This document shows positions 47,454 to 56,832 of a DNA stretch of 64,000 bases, piece by piece; position 1 is the stretch's first letter; the number at the start of each line of letters is the position of its first letter. A program made the position numbers and the translations under genes. The notes beneath the pieces are model-generated. The model made no database searches and was not told where the DNA came from. It saw only the letters and a program-made list of their open reading frames with translations. Source of the stretch: an uncultured Pelagibacteraceae bacterium (lineage in GTDB: Bacteria > Pseudomonadota > Alphaproteobacteria > Pelagibacterales > Pelagibacteraceae); contig CACJMB010000001.1 of NCBI GenBank assembly GCA_902594405.1, forward strand, positions 220,010 through 284,009, in the 5' to 3' direction.

Positions 47454-48207
47454 CTCGCACTGCCATCTAGATCATGAACCATTATTAAGTGATTTACCTA
47501 ATGTAATACAAAGATCAAAAGAAGTTGGTATAGAAAAATTACTTACTATCTCAACTTCGTTTAAAAGTTTTTCTAGAGTAAAAGATTTAATTAATAAAGA
47601 TGAAATGATCTATGGTACTATTGGTATTCATCCTCATGAAAGCTCCACAGATATTATCACTTCAAAGCAGATTATTGAAAATCTAAATGAAAACTCAAAA
47701 ATTATTGGAATTGGAGAAACCGGGTTAGATTTTTATTATAATAATAGTGAAAAAGACAAGCAGATAGCGAGTTTTAAAGAACATATAGATGCATCCATAA
47801 AAACAAATATTCCATTAATTGTTCATTCAAGGGATGCGGAAAAAGAAACTTTTGAGATTTTAAATGAATACAAAAATGAAAACCTTAAAATTTTGATGCA
47901 TTGTTTTACTGGGTCTAAAGAATTCTCAGAAAAACTAATGACCTTAAATTCATTCTTTTCAGCAAGTGGCATCATTACTTTTAAAAACTCATTAGATTTA
48001 CAAGATACGTTTAAATCTATTCCAATGGACAATATCTTAATTGAGACTGATAGTCCTTTTCTAGCCCCAGTTCCTAAAAGAGGAAAAAAAAATGAACCAT
48101 CTTTCATTGATTTTACTGCTGCAAAATTAGCTGAAATTAAAAATATATCTAAAGAAGATCTTATAAAAAAAACTACCGATAACTTTAATAAACTGTTTTT
48201 TAATTGA
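47446..48207 (+). CDS. tatD: TatD-family metal-dependent hydrolase
   Basis: Metal-dependent nuclease family with a TIM barrel. Ligands appear in DSHCHLDH at the N-terminus, IGETGLDFYY, HSRDAEKE, MHCFTG and IETDSPFLAP. 253 aa, standard length. Between metG and an MBL hydrolase, as in many proteobacteria. Despite the name it is not part of Tat export. Confidence 0.94.
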   Translation: MIDSHCHLDHEPLLSDLPNVIQRSKEVGIEKLLTISTSFKSFSRVKDLINKDEMIYGTIGIHPHESSTDIITSKQIIENLNENSKIIGIGETGLDFYYNNSEKDKQIASFKEHIDASIKTNIPLIVHSRDAEKETFEILNEYKNENLKILMHCFTGSKEFSEKLMTLNSFFSASGIITFKNSLDLQDTFKSIPMDNILIETDSPFLAPVPKRGKKNEPSFIDFTAAKLAEIKNISKEDLIKKTTDNFNKLFFN

Positions 48208-48212
48208 AATTA

Positions 48213-48983
48213 ATGAAATTTATTATTCTAGGATGCGGTAGTTCAATGGGTGTTCCCAGACCAGATGGTTTCTTTGGAAATTGTGATCCTAATAATAAAA
48301 AAAATTATAGGACAAGATGTTCAGCTTTAATAAAAACCAAGGATGAAAATATTCTTATAGATACATCTCCTGATCTAAGACAACAACTTTTAAGACATAA
48401 AATAAAAAAAATTAATAAAGTATTATATTCTCATATGCATGGTGATCAAACTCATGGAATAAATGATTTGAGATCTTTTTATATAAACAGTAAAAAACAG
48501 CTTGATGTTTACGCAGATAAATATACTTCCAAATATCTAAATTCTACATTTTCTTATATATTTAAAAGCTATTCAAAAGAATATCCTGCAACACTAAAAC
48601 TTAATAAACTGCCAAAAAAAATATTTACAAAAAATAATAATAAAAAAATTAGTATTCAATCAATTATGGTTGAACATGGTAAAGTAAAATCAAATTGCTT
48701 TATAATTAATAAAAAATTAGCTTATATAAGTGATGTAAGTAAAATTTATAACAAAGATTATAAATATTTTAAAAATCTTCAATATTTAATTATTGATTGC
48801 TTATGGTATGATTATCATCCATCACATTTTAATTTAGAAACATCGCTAGCTTTAATTAAAAAATTTAAACCCAAAAAAGCTATTCTTACAAACTTATCAC
48901 CAGTATTAGATTATAAAGTGCTAAAAAAAATGATCCCTAAAAATGTTATTCCAGCACATGATGGATTAACAATAAACTTATAA
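48213..48983 (+). CDS. MBL-fold metal-dependent hydrolase (PhnP-like) with altered metal motif
   Basis: 256 aa, phosphodiesterase-like metallo-beta-lactamase fold. GCGSSMGVPRPD at the N-terminus and SHMHGDQTHGINDLRSF are seen. The canonical HxHxDH reads HMHGDQ here, so the last histidine is glutamine. Downstream ligands (VEHGKVKSN, ISDVSK, PAHDGL) seem present. The frame has a TTG at 48204; ATG 48213 is chosen. 3' end overlaps the convergent peroxidase by 6 bp. Confidence 0.85.
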   Translation: MKFIILGCGSSMGVPRPDGFFGNCDPNNKKNYRTRCSALIKTKDENILIDTSPDLRQQLLRHKIKKINKVLYSHMHGDQTHGINDLRSFYINSKKQLDVYADKYTSKYLNSTFSYIFKSYSKEYPATLKLNKLPKKIFTKNNNKKISIQSIMVEHGKVKSNCFIINKKLAYISDVSKIYNKDYKYFKNLQYLIIDCLWYDYHPSHFNLETSLALIKKFKPKKAILTNLSPVLDYKVLKKMIPKNVIPAHDGLTINL

Positions 48984-49520
48984 TATATTTTCTATAGCTT
49001 TAATTATTTTTTTTGACATTGGTTTTGTAAAGGATGCAAAAGTGTCTTGAACTTCACCTTCTTTATTAATCAAGATTTTATGAAAATTCCATTTTGGTTC
49101 TGCGGATTTACCGTGATTTTCTTTTGCCCATTTGAAAAGTTCATGAGCGTTTTTACCTTTAACCTCTGTTAATGTTGTCATAGGAAAGTTAATGTTAAAG
49201 TTTACCTCACAAAATTCTTTAATATCTGCATTATTATTTTTTTCTTGATTAAACGAATTAGATGGAACACCAAGAACAACCAAACCTTTTTCTTTATATA
49301 AATCCCACAAATCCTGTAATTCATCATATTGTTTTGTAAATCCACAATAACTAGCTGTATTTACAACTAAAATAATTTTATTTTTATAATCTTCGAAATT
49401 TATTGTTTCACCACTTATACTTTCTATACTGAAATCATAAAACTTTTTTTCATAATTTGCTGTTGCTGAGGATTTAAATATAAACATAATTATAGAAAAT
49501 AGAAAAATTACTTTTCTCAT
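48978..49520 (-). CDS. Glutathione peroxidase-family protein, exported
   Basis: Thiol peroxidase of 180 aa with an N-terminal signal/anchor segment (about 1-20). The catalytic cysteine lies in NTASYCGFTKQYDELQDLW; the conserved glutamine-tryptophan-asparagine partners are visible as NSFNQ and PKWNFHKILI. The signal suggests a periplasmic place. Overlaps nhaA by 4 bp. Confidence 0.9.
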   Translation of the reverse strand: MRKVIFLFSIIMFIFKSSATANYEKKFYDFSIESISGETINFEDYKNKIILVVNTASYCGFTKQYDELQDLWDLYKEKGLVVLGVPSNSFNQEKNNNADIKEFCEVNFNINFPMTTLTEVKGKNAHELFKWAKENHGKSAEPKWNFHKILINKEGEVQDTFASFTKPMSKKIIKAIENIL

Positions 49521-50698
49521 TTGTTAGGTTTGTTTGGTGTGAGTAATATTAAAAAATAACCAAATAAAGTAGATAGCAACGATCCAGTTAATACTCCAAT
49601 TTTTACACCATCCATATATTGCATGTTTTCAACAAAAGCTAAATTTCCAACAAATAAACTCATTGTAAAACCGATACCAGTTAGAACTCCTACACCATAA
49701 AAATTATACCAACTTGTATCATTTGGCATTTGAGCCACTTTCAATTTTATAGATATGTAAGAGAACGCAAAAACACCTAGTTGTTTACCAAGAAATAATC
49801 CTAGTACGATGCCAAGGGGTACTTTATCAAGTAATGAAGCAAATGACAAACCTTCTAAAGATACTCCAGCATTTGCAAATGCAAACAGAGGCATTATTCC
49901 AAAAGCAACATATGGACTAATTGCGTGTTCGATTTTAATTAACAATGAAAAATCTTTTTCTTTTTTTCTATGAGGGATTGTCATAGCTAACAAAACTCCA
50001 GCAATCGTTGCGTGTATTCCTGAGTTATGAGTAAAATCCCAAAGAAAAAGTCCTACAACCAAGTAAGGTAGAAACTTTTTAATGTTAAATTTGTTAATTA
50101 ATAATAAAATAATAAATGTTAATAACATTAAAGTTAAATACTTAATGCTCAAATCTCCGGAGTAGAATAGGGCGATAATTACTATTGCTCCTAAATCATC
50201 AATTATAGCTAAAGCGGTTAAAAATACTTTTAATGATAAAGGAACTCTTTTACCTAATAAAGATAAAACTCCTAAAGAAAAAGCAATGTCTGTAGCTGAT
50301 GGAATTGCCCATCCATTTAAAGTTTCACTATCACCTAAATTTATAAAAACATAAAACAGTGCAGGAACCAACATTCCTCCTACAGCAGCAATTATGGGCA
50401 ATAAAGCTTGTTTAATATTAGAAAGTTCACCTTGTAAAAATTCTCTTTTAATTTCTAAAGTAACAAAGAAAAAAAAGATTGCCATCAAGGCATCATTGAT
50501 CCAATGCAATACTGATAATTTTAATCCAAAATTATTAATACCTATAAATAAATACTTATTTAATGTAGCAAAGTATAAATCTGCTAGCCCGGAATTGCTT
50601 ATAAATAATGCAATTATTGCAGCAAACAACAACACAAGTCCACTTGCAGCTTCTAATTTAAAAAACCATCTAAAAGGTTTAGATATATAATTGATCAT
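49517..50698 (-). CDS. nhaA: Na+/H+ antiporter NhaA
   Basis: Exports sodium in exchange for protons. 393 aa with about 11-12 helices. The ion-binding aspartate pair is in TALAIIDDLGAIVIIALFY, and ATDIAFSLGVLSLLGKRVP and the GIGFTMSLFVGNLAF stretch are family features. Fits life in sea water. Confidence 0.95.
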   Translation of the reverse strand: MINYISKPFRWFFKLEAASGLVLLFAAIIALFISNSGLADLYFATLNKYLFIGINNFGLKLSVLHWINDALMAIFFFFVTLEIKREFLQGELSNIKQALLPIIAAVGGMLVPALFYVFINLGDSETLNGWAIPSATDIAFSLGVLSLLGKRVPLSLKVFLTALAIIDDLGAIVIIALFYSGDLSIKYLTLMLLTFIILLLINKFNIKKFLPYLVVGLFLWDFTHNSGIHATIAGVLLAMTIPHRKKEKDFSLLIKIEHAISPYVAFGIMPLFAFANAGVSLEGLSFASLLDKVPLGIVLGLFLGKQLGVFAFSYISIKLKVAQMPNDTSWYNFYGVGVLTGIGFTMSLFVGNLAFVENMQYMDGVKIGVLTGSLLSTLFGYFLILLTPNKPNK

Positions 50699-50704
50699 AA
50701 AAAA

Positions 50705-51202
50705 TTAAATTAGGTCTATAATAAATAGTTTTATGTCTTGCAATGTTTCAAAAAGGTTAAATAGTATAATTTCTAATCCTGGAAAAACATTAATTAATGG
50801 AGTTTTTAGAGTATCTAGCAAGACAATTAATGCTACAAAAGATATAACAAATACTATTAAATATGAAAAAAACTTACTTCCCTTTTTTTCTGTTTTTTTA
50901 AGCGAAATTGTATTTTTTTGTTTTTCTGAATTTTTTTCTTTTTTTTTATTATCTATTTCAGTGTTAATAATTTCTTCTGGTTGTTGTTTCTTTTCTATTT
51001 TATCCTCTCTATTTTCAGCTTTTGATTCAATGTCTTCACTGATGATTTCCTGTTTTAACTCTAGTACTTCTTTATTTTTTTCTTGGATATTATAAAACCA
51101 AATATGATTACATGATCCACATTGTAAATCTCTACCTTCATCTGGTATTAAAGATTTATCAATTTTGAATTGCTTGTTACAATTTGGGCAAGTTATTATC
51201 AT
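50705..51202 (-). CDS. MJ0042-type zinc-ribbon membrane protein
   Basis: 165 aa. An N-terminal zinc ribbon (CPNCNKQFKIDKSLIPDEGRDLQCGSCNHIW) has two CxxC pairs at about residues 4-30. A Lys/Glu-rich linker (45-110) and one membrane helix (about 113-132) follow. The family is common in alphaproteobacteria; its role is not defined. Confidence 0.82.
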   Translation of the reverse strand: MIITCPNCNKQFKIDKSLIPDEGRDLQCGSCNHIWFYNIQEKNKEVLELKQEIISEDIESKAENREDKIEKKQQPEEIINTEIDNKKKEKNSEKQKNTISLKKTEKKGSKFFSYLIVFVISFVALIVLLDTLKTPLINVFPGLEIILFNLFETLQDIKLFIIDLI

Positions 51203-51259
51203 GCCTCGTTATATATCAGATTTTATTCAAATTTCTTTTATTTTTGGTATCTTTATACA

Positions 51260-51287
51260 TTGAAATTATCAATAACTGCTGTATTAG
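51260..51287 (+). promoter_or_regulatory. Promoter of tRNA-Pro
   Basis: TTGAAA (51260-51265), 16-bp spacer, TATTAG (51282-51287). Transcription would start near 51294, three bases before the mature tRNA. Same -35 and spacer as the tRNA-Lys promoter. Confidence 0.55.
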
Positions 51288-51296
51288 TACTCGGAT

Positions 51297-51373
<77 letters not shown>

Positions 51374-51379
51374 TCATTT

Positions 51380-51661
51380 ATGAAAAAAGCTATTATTTAT
51401 ATTCCAAATAAAAATCCAATGCAATCTGGATTAGCAAAGAATGATAAATGGATTTTAGAATTTAAAACTAAAGATCCAACAAAAAACCCTTTGATGGGTT
51501 GGGAAAGTTCATCTGATACTTATACAGAACTAAAATTAGAATTTTCATCAAAAGAACTAGCAATCAATTACGCAAAAAAGAAAAAAATTGATTTTGAATT
51601 AATTGAACCAAGAAAAAGAAAAACTGTAAAGAAATCATACGCAGATAATTTTTTAAAATAA
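51380..51661 (+). CDS. Complex I accessory subunit, NDUFS4-like (ETC_C1_NDUFA4 family)
   Basis: 93 aa. The sequence KWILEF, PLMGWESSSDTYTELKLEFSSKELAINYAKKKKIDFELIEP matches the NDUFS4 subunit shared by alphaproteobacterial and mitochondrial NADH dehydrogenase. It starts six bases after tRNA-Pro, without room for its own promoter or Shine-Dalgarno, so it is probably read from the tRNA transcript. Confidence 0.88.
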   Translation: MKKAIIYIPNKNPMQSGLAKNDKWILEFKTKDPTKNPLMGWESSSDTYTELKLEFSSKELAINYAKKKKIDFELIEPRKRKTVKKSYADNFLK

Positions 51662-51664
51662 TTA

Positions 51665-52657
51665 ATGTTTAGATTTTTCACTCAAAAAAGTTGGTTTCTA
51701 TGGTCATGGATCGGTTCAGCTATAATCTTATCTTCGCTTTGGATTCAAGTTAAAATTGATGTAAAAATAAATGAATGGTTTGGTGAATTTTATGACATGA
51801 TTCAAAAAGCCCTTGGAGCTCCAAACTCAATCACTATAGAAGAGTACTGGGCAAGCTTAATATCATTTATAACTTTGGCTGCTATGTATGTTGGTGTCGC
51901 TGTAGTAGTAAGTTTTTTTACTTCGCATTATTTATTTAGATGGAGAACCGCTATGGTTGAGTGGTATCACAGTGTTTATGATAAGGCTCGAAAAATTGAA
52001 GGTGCAGCTCAAAGAGTTCAAGAAGATACTATTAAGTTTTCTAGAATTATGGAGTCTCTAGGTACCAGTCTTATTGAAGCTTTAATGATACTTATTGAGT
52101 TTATGCCCATCTTGTTTGGATTAAGCATAGGAATACCAATATTCTTTTTTGGTGATTGGGATTACGGTTTAATAGTTGGAGCTTTAATTTGGTCAGTTGG
52201 AGGAACAATATTTTTAATTGTACTTGGTTTAATTTTGAGATTGGTAGGTGTTGAATATGATCTACAAAAAAAAGAAGCAGCCTATAGGAAAATACTTGTA
52301 ATTGCAGAAGATGACGGAACTATAAGACCTAAAACCATAGAAGAATTATTTGATGGAGTTAGAAGTATTCATTTTTTAAGTTATATTAGATATTTGTATT
52401 TTAATATTGGAAGAATAGCTTACTTACAGGCTAATGTTTTGTCGGCGTATGTTTTTTTGGCACCTGCTATAGTTGCTGGTGCAGTAACTCTTGGAGTTAT
52501 GCAGCAAATTATAAGAGCATTTGGTAGAGTAGAAGGGTCAATGCAATACATATTAAAAGCTTGGCCAACTATTATAGAACTTGCCAGTGTATATAAACGT
52601 CTGAGAGAATTTGAAAATAAAATAAATCAAGAAGATTTAATTGATGAAAAAATTTAA
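51665..52657 (+). CDS. SbmA/BacA-like peptide transporter
   Basis: 330-aa membrane protein with about six to seven helices. FFTQKSWFLWSWIGSAIILSSLWIQVKIDVKINEWFGEFYDMIQ and SHYLFRWRTAMVEWYHSVY match the SbmA/BacA family, which takes up proline-rich peptides and related compounds. It is shorter than SbmA (406 aa). Overlaps glpX by one base. Confidence 0.85.
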   Translation: MFRFFTQKSWFLWSWIGSAIILSSLWIQVKIDVKINEWFGEFYDMIQKALGAPNSITIEEYWASLISFITLAAMYVGVAVVVSFFTSHYLFRWRTAMVEWYHSVYDKARKIEGAAQRVQEDTIKFSRIMESLGTSLIEALMILIEFMPILFGLSIGIPIFFFGDWDYGLIVGALIWSVGGTIFLIVLGLILRLVGVEYDLQKKEAAYRKILVIAEDDGTIRPKTIEELFDGVRSIHFLSYIRYLYFNIGRIAYLQANVLSAYVFLAPAIVAGAVTLGVMQQIIRAFGRVEGSMQYILKAWPTIIELASVYKRLREFENKINQEDLIDEKI

Positions 52658-53598
52658 TGGCAATTGATAAAAAATTTATTGATCAATTTGTAAATGTTAC
52701 TTCAAAAGCAGCTTTAGCATCTTCATATTTAGTTGGCAAAAAAGATAAAATTGCTGCTGATAAAGCTGCCGTAGATTCAATGAGAAGTGAATTAAATAGA
52801 ATTAATTTTCAGGGGGAGATAGTAATAGGTGAGGGCGAACTGGATGAAGCACCAATGCTTTATATAGGGGAGAAAGTAGGAACTAATGAGGGACCAAAAT
52901 TTGATATAGCAGTAGATCCATTAGAAGGTACTAATTTTGCTGCAAATAACCTTCCTGGAGCTTTATCTGTCATTGCTATTGGAGAAAAAAATAGTTTATT
53001 TAATGCACCCGAAACTTATATGGAAAAAATATCTGCTAAAGTTAGTGAAAAAAATGTAATTGATTTGGATTATACTGTTAAACAAAATATTTTTAATTTA
53101 AGTGATTATTTAAACAAAAATCCAGAAAATTTGACTGTGTGTATTCTTGATAGGCCAAGGCATAAAGAAATTATAGATGAGTTAATTAAATTAAAAGTCA
53201 ATCTAAAATTAATTACGGACGGTGATGTTTCAGGAGCATTACTGGTTACTGAAGGAAAATATAGTGTTGATTTATTTTTGGGTATTGGAGGTGGTCCTGA
53301 AGGTGTTCTTGCCGCAGCAGCTTTAGATTCATATAATTGTATTTTTCAAGGAAGATTTTTATTTAAAACTGACGAGGATAAAGCAAGAGCTAAAAAAATG
53401 GGAATAAATGATTTAACAAAAAAATATGAATTAAATGAAATTATTTCAGGTGATTCTATTTTTTGTGCAACTGGAATTACCTCTGGAGATTTAGTTGCGG
53501 GTATTGAAATTCAAGGTAATGATTTCTTTTCAGAGACATTAGTGACTCATAAATCTTCTAGCCTTAAAAAGGTAATAAAACTAAAACAAAATTTGTAA
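52657..53598 (+). CDS. glpX: Fructose-1,6-bisphosphatase, class II
   Basis: Gluconeogenic enzyme. Metal- and substrate-binding motifs are GEGELDEAPMLYIGE, the DPLEGTNF loop, ITDGDVSGAL and GIGGGPEGVLAAAAL. 313 aa, normal. It follows the SbmA-like gene with a 1-bp overlap and ends before tRNA-Glu. Confidence 0.94.
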   Translation: MAIDKKFIDQFVNVTSKAALASSYLVGKKDKIAADKAAVDSMRSELNRINFQGEIVIGEGELDEAPMLYIGEKVGTNEGPKFDIAVDPLEGTNFAANNLPGALSVIAIGEKNSLFNAPETYMEKISAKVSEKNVIDLDYTVKQNIFNLSDYLNKNPENLTVCILDRPRHKEIIDELIKLKVNLKLITDGDVSGALLVTEGKYSVDLFLGIGGGPEGVLAAAALDSYNCIFQGRFLFKTDEDKARAKKMGINDLTKKYELNEIISGDSIFCATGITSGDLVAGIEIQGNDFFSETLVTHKSSSLKKVIKLKQNL

Positions 53599-53606
53599 TG
53601 ATATGC

Positions 53607-53635
53607 TTGATTAATTGTTGATTTTACAATAAAAA
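53607..53635 (+). promoter_or_regulatory. Promoter of tRNA-Glu (weak candidate)
   Basis: TTGATT (53607-53612), 17-bp spacer and TAAAAA (53630-53635), giving a start near 53642, four bases before the tRNA. TACAAT (53625-53630) is a better hexamer but lacks a -35 at the right distance. Confidence 0.35.
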
Positions 53636-53645
53636 GCAGCAATTC

Positions 53646-53720
53646 GGTCCCTTCGTCTATCGGTTAGGACACGTGGTTTTCATCCTCGAAAGAGGGGTTC
53701 GATTCCCCTAGGGACCGCCA
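53646..53720 (+). tRNA. tRNA-Glu (UUC) with a mismatch in the anticodon stem
   Basis: Acceptor GGTCCCT/AGGGACC, anticodon TTC at 53679-53681 in loop TTTTCAT, T-arm AGGGG/CCCCT, encoded CCA. The anticodon stem CGTGG/CCTCG has a T-T mismatch at the third pair (positions 29-41). It marks the edge of the accessory region. Confidence 0.93.
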
Positions 53721-53723
53721 GTA

Positions 53724-53987
53724 ATGAGTTTTTTCGTATATTTAATAGCCTCAAAAAAAAAAAATAAAATAATTTCTTATGTTGGGTATACAAATGACCT
53801 TAAAAAAAGATTATTATTACATAATTCAGGCAAAGGAGCTAAATTTACAAAAGGTTCTTTTTGGAAACTGATTTATAAGAAAAAATACATGACTAAACAA
53901 AAAGCAATGTCAGAAGAATTTAAATTAAAAAAAAATTACATATTAAGAAAAAGAATAAAATTAAAATTTTTTGAAAAAATTAAATAA
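53724..53987 (+). CDS. GIY-YIG domain protein
   Basis: 87 aa, a stand-alone GIY-YIG nuclease domain of the UPF0213/YhbQ type. FFVYLIASKKKNKIISYVGYTNDLKKRLLLHNSGKGAKFTKG holds the GIY/YIG strands (YLI, YVG), the arginine helix and the later glutamate (SEEFKLKK). It starts three bases after the CCA of tRNA-Glu, probably as part of its transcript. Repair or mobile-element roles are both known in this superfamily. Confidence 0.85.
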   Translation: MSFFVYLIASKKKNKIISYVGYTNDLKKRLLLHNSGKGAKFTKGSFWKLIYKKKYMTKQKAMSEEFKLKKNYILRKRIKLKFFEKIK

Positions 53988-53996
53988 GATCATTTT

Positions 53997-56090
53997 ATGA
54001 ATTTAAAAACTGCAATTATTCTTCCTTTGAAAGAGAGTTTTTCAGATAAAGATTTTGGAGCTGTCTCTATTTGGGTCGACTATTATCTAAAAAATTCAAA
54101 AAAAAGTAATGATTTTATTTTTTGTAAAAAACTTCCTAAAAATTATAAATACTTATCGCAAAAAGTAATTCCAATTGGCCTAAAGAGCAAGTTCTACACA
54201 AACTTACAATACATTAAAAATATAAGTGAAATAATTAAGAAAAAAAATATATCAATTGTTGAAATTCATAATCGTCCAGAATATGCATATTATTTAATTA
54301 AAAATAATCCTGAACTAAAAATTAATTTAATTTTTCATAATGATCCAAATACCATTCGATATAGTAACAAAGAAGAGCATAAAAAATTTTTATTAGAAAA
54401 TTGTAATCAAATAATTTTTGTAAGCAACTGGGTAAAGAAAAGGTTTTTTTTAAATTTAAATTACAAACACAAGAATAATATTCAAGTCATATATAACTTT
54501 ATAAATCCAATTAAAAAGATGCCAAAAAAAGAAAAAATTATTATTTTTTCAGGTAAATTAAACAAAAATAAAGGATTTGAAATATTTGGAAATTCAATAA
54601 TTGATATTTTAGATAAATTTCCTGATTGGAAAGCTTGCGTATATGGTAATGAGCAGAGAGAGAGTTTTAATTTTAAGCATCCTAATTTAAAAATACATAA
54701 CTGGTTAAGCCATAATAAATTACTAGGTGTTTATGAAAAATCCTCAATATCTGTAGTAAACCCAATTTGGGATGAACCATTTGGAAGAACTGCTTTAGAA
54801 AGTTCTTCAAGAGGTTGTGCCGTAATTACCTCAAAAAGTGGAGGTCTTTCAGAAACCTTTGAAAATAATTTAATTTTAAAAAAAAATAATAAATCACAAT
54901 TAATTCAATTAATTTCTAAACTAATTAATGATCAAAAATTATTGAAAAAGATCCAAAAATATAATTTTAAAAACGTAATTCATACGCCACAGAGTAGCAT
55001 AATTCTTTTAGACAAATTAAGATCAGAAAAAAAAATATTTTATCCGCTAAAAAAAAAGAATTTTAAAATTCTACATATCTCTAATTTTGGAATAAAAAAT
55101 GACCATCGTCTATTTAATCTTTCAATCGCTAAAAAAATATCTAATGGTTTTATAAGAAATGGTCATGATGTAATTAATTTTGATTATAGAAATCACAATG
55201 AAGGTCTAATAATAAAAAATTCTCTTGATAAAAAAATTATTTCAATAGTAAATAATTATAAACCTGATTTAATACTGTTTGGTCATAACAATTCTCTTTC
55301 GAGAAGCACAATCATCACTTTAAAAGAAAAATTTAATACTAAAATTGCTCTTTGGTATGAAGACCATGTTATAAAAGGTGATCCAAGTTATAGAAAAAAT
55401 TTAGATTTAATTGAAAAAAATCATGATTTAATCGATAATTATTTTATAACAACATCACCAGATATAATAAAAACAAAAATTAATAGTAAGAAAATAAATT
55501 ATTTACCTATACCTGTAGATCCAAATATTGAAAATGGACATTTTTATGAAGCCAAAAAAGATAAAGATTTATTTTTTGCCTTGAGCCATGGTGTGAATTT
55601 CGGGAGATTGAAAAAAAATACATACGACGAAAGATCTATATTTGTCGACAAATTAATATCACACTCTAATGAAAGAATTAATTTTAATATATTAGGATTG
55701 TATAATGAAGAACCTAAATGGAATTATGATTTTACAAATGAGTTAATGACATCTAAAACTGCTCTGAATCTTAGTAGAGGTGGTCCTAATAAATATGCAT
55801 CTAGTAATAGAATAGCCTCATTAATGGGAAATGGTGTTATTCCTTTTATACATACTAAAGTTAAATATCAGGATTTTTTTGATAACAACGAAATCATAAC
55901 TTACAATGATCATAGAGATTTAATAAATAAGTTAATTAATATTATTAACAAACCAAAAGAATTAAAGTTAAGATCTATAAAGAGTAAAAAAAGTTATTTT
56001 AATTATTTTCAAAACAATATAATTGCAGATTTTATAATTACCCGAACCTTTGATATAAAAAAAAAATATAAATATGTTTGGACAAAATAA
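53997..56090 (+). CDS. Tandem glycosyltransferase, 697 aa
   Basis: Two glycosyltransferase-like halves in one chain. Residues about 1-345 form a GT4-type (GT-B) enzyme with IIFSGKLNKNKGFEIFG and the donor-site segment PFGRTALESSSRGCAVITSKSGGLSETF. Residues about 358-697 are a second GT-B-like half (FKILHISNFGIKNDHRLFNLS; LNLSRGGPNKYASSNRIASLMGNGVIPFI). Sugar donors cannot be told. First of the surface-sugar genes; overlaps the formyltransferase gene by 17 bp. Very A/T-rich, Lys/Asn-rich composition. Confidence 0.82.
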   Translation: MNLKTAIILPLKESFSDKDFGAVSIWVDYYLKNSKKSNDFIFCKKLPKNYKYLSQKVIPIGLKSKFYTNLQYIKNISEIIKKKNISIVEIHNRPEYAYYLIKNNPELKINLIFHNDPNTIRYSNKEEHKKFLLENCNQIIFVSNWVKKRFFLNLNYKHKNNIQVIYNFINPIKKMPKKEKIIIFSGKLNKNKGFEIFGNSIIDILDKFPDWKACVYGNEQRESFNFKHPNLKIHNWLSHNKLLGVYEKSSISVVNPIWDEPFGRTALESSSRGCAVITSKSGGLSETFENNLILKKNNKSQLIQLISKLINDQKLLKKIQKYNFKNVIHTPQSSIILLDKLRSEKKIFYPLKKKNFKILHISNFGIKNDHRLFNLSIAKKISNGFIRNGHDVINFDYRNHNEGLIIKNSLDKKIISIVNNYKPDLILFGHNNSLSRSTIITLKEKFNTKIALWYEDHVIKGDPSYRKNLDLIEKNHDLIDNYFITTSPDIIKTKINSKKINYLPIPVDPNIENGHFYEAKKDKDLFFALSHGVNFGRLKKNTYDERSIFVDKLISHSNERINFNILGLYNEEPKWNYDFTNELMTSKTALNLSRGGPNKYASSNRIASLMGNGVIPFIHTKVKYQDFFDNNEIITYNDHRDLINKLINIINKPKELKLRSIKSKKSYFNYFQNNIIADFIITRTFDIKKKYKYVWTK

Positions 56091-56832
56091 AATTGTTTGT
56101 ATAGCTGGTAAAAATGAATGTTCAATAGAATTTGTAAAATATATCTCATCTTTTATTCCAAAAAAAAATATATTAATTTTGACTAATAAAAGTGATAAGG
56201 GTAAAGATACTTGGCAACCTTCATTAAAAAAATTTGCAAAGAAATACAAATATAAGATAACAAGTTTAAAAGATTTGTATGTTATAAGTAATTTAATATT
56301 TATTTCTATAGAATATGAAAATATAATAAATACAAATAACTTTTTATCAAAAGAATTGTTTAATTTTCATTTTAGTTTATTGCCTAAATACCGTGGTTGT
56401 CATACTAACTTTTTTCAAATATTCAATGGGGAAAAATTTTCAGGTGTAACTTTGCACAAGATTGATAATGGTATTGATACTGGGCCAATTCTAGATCAAA
56501 TAAAATTTCCTATTAACATAAATTCAAATGCGTTTATTAATTATTATAAACTAATGAGAACTTCAGTTAGGTTGCTTAAAAAAAATTTTAAAAATTTAGT
56601 AAATATTAATTATAAAGTTCGTAAGCAAATTCTTACAAAAGGATCTTATTATTCAAGAAAATCAATTGATTACAAAAAAATGAAATATTTTAATTTAAAA
56701 AAAATAAATATGAAAAATTTTAATAGAATTAAAGCTTTTATTTTTCCCACTTTTCAATCACCTTATTTAAATAATAAAAAAGTTTCAGATATAAAATTTA
56801 TAAACAATAATTTTAAAATTACTTATGATTAA
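56074..56832 (+). CDS. Formyltransferase-family protein (sugar N-formyltransferase candidate)
   Basis: 252 aa with the folate-dependent formyltransferase core: Asn and His in FNFHFSLLPKYRG and Asp in NGIDTGPIL, the catalytic triad of the Fmt/sugar N-formyltransferase fold. The C-terminal Fmt domain is missing, and the neighbours are a glycosyltransferase and a sugar aminotransferase. Formylation of an amino-sugar nucleotide is the best guess. Overlaps both neighbours (17 and 8 bp). Confidence 0.8.
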   Translation: MFGQNKIVCIAGKNECSIEFVKYISSFIPKKNILILTNKSDKGKDTWQPSLKKFAKKYKYKITSLKDLYVISNLIFISIEYENIINTNNFLSKELFNFHFSLLPKYRGCHTNFFQIFNGEKFSGVTLHKIDNGIDTGPILDQIKFPININSNAFINYYKLMRTSVRLLKKNFKNLVNINYKVRKQILTKGSYYSRKSIDYKKMKYFNLKKINMKNFNRIKAFIFPTFQSPYLNNKKVSDIKFINNNFKITYD

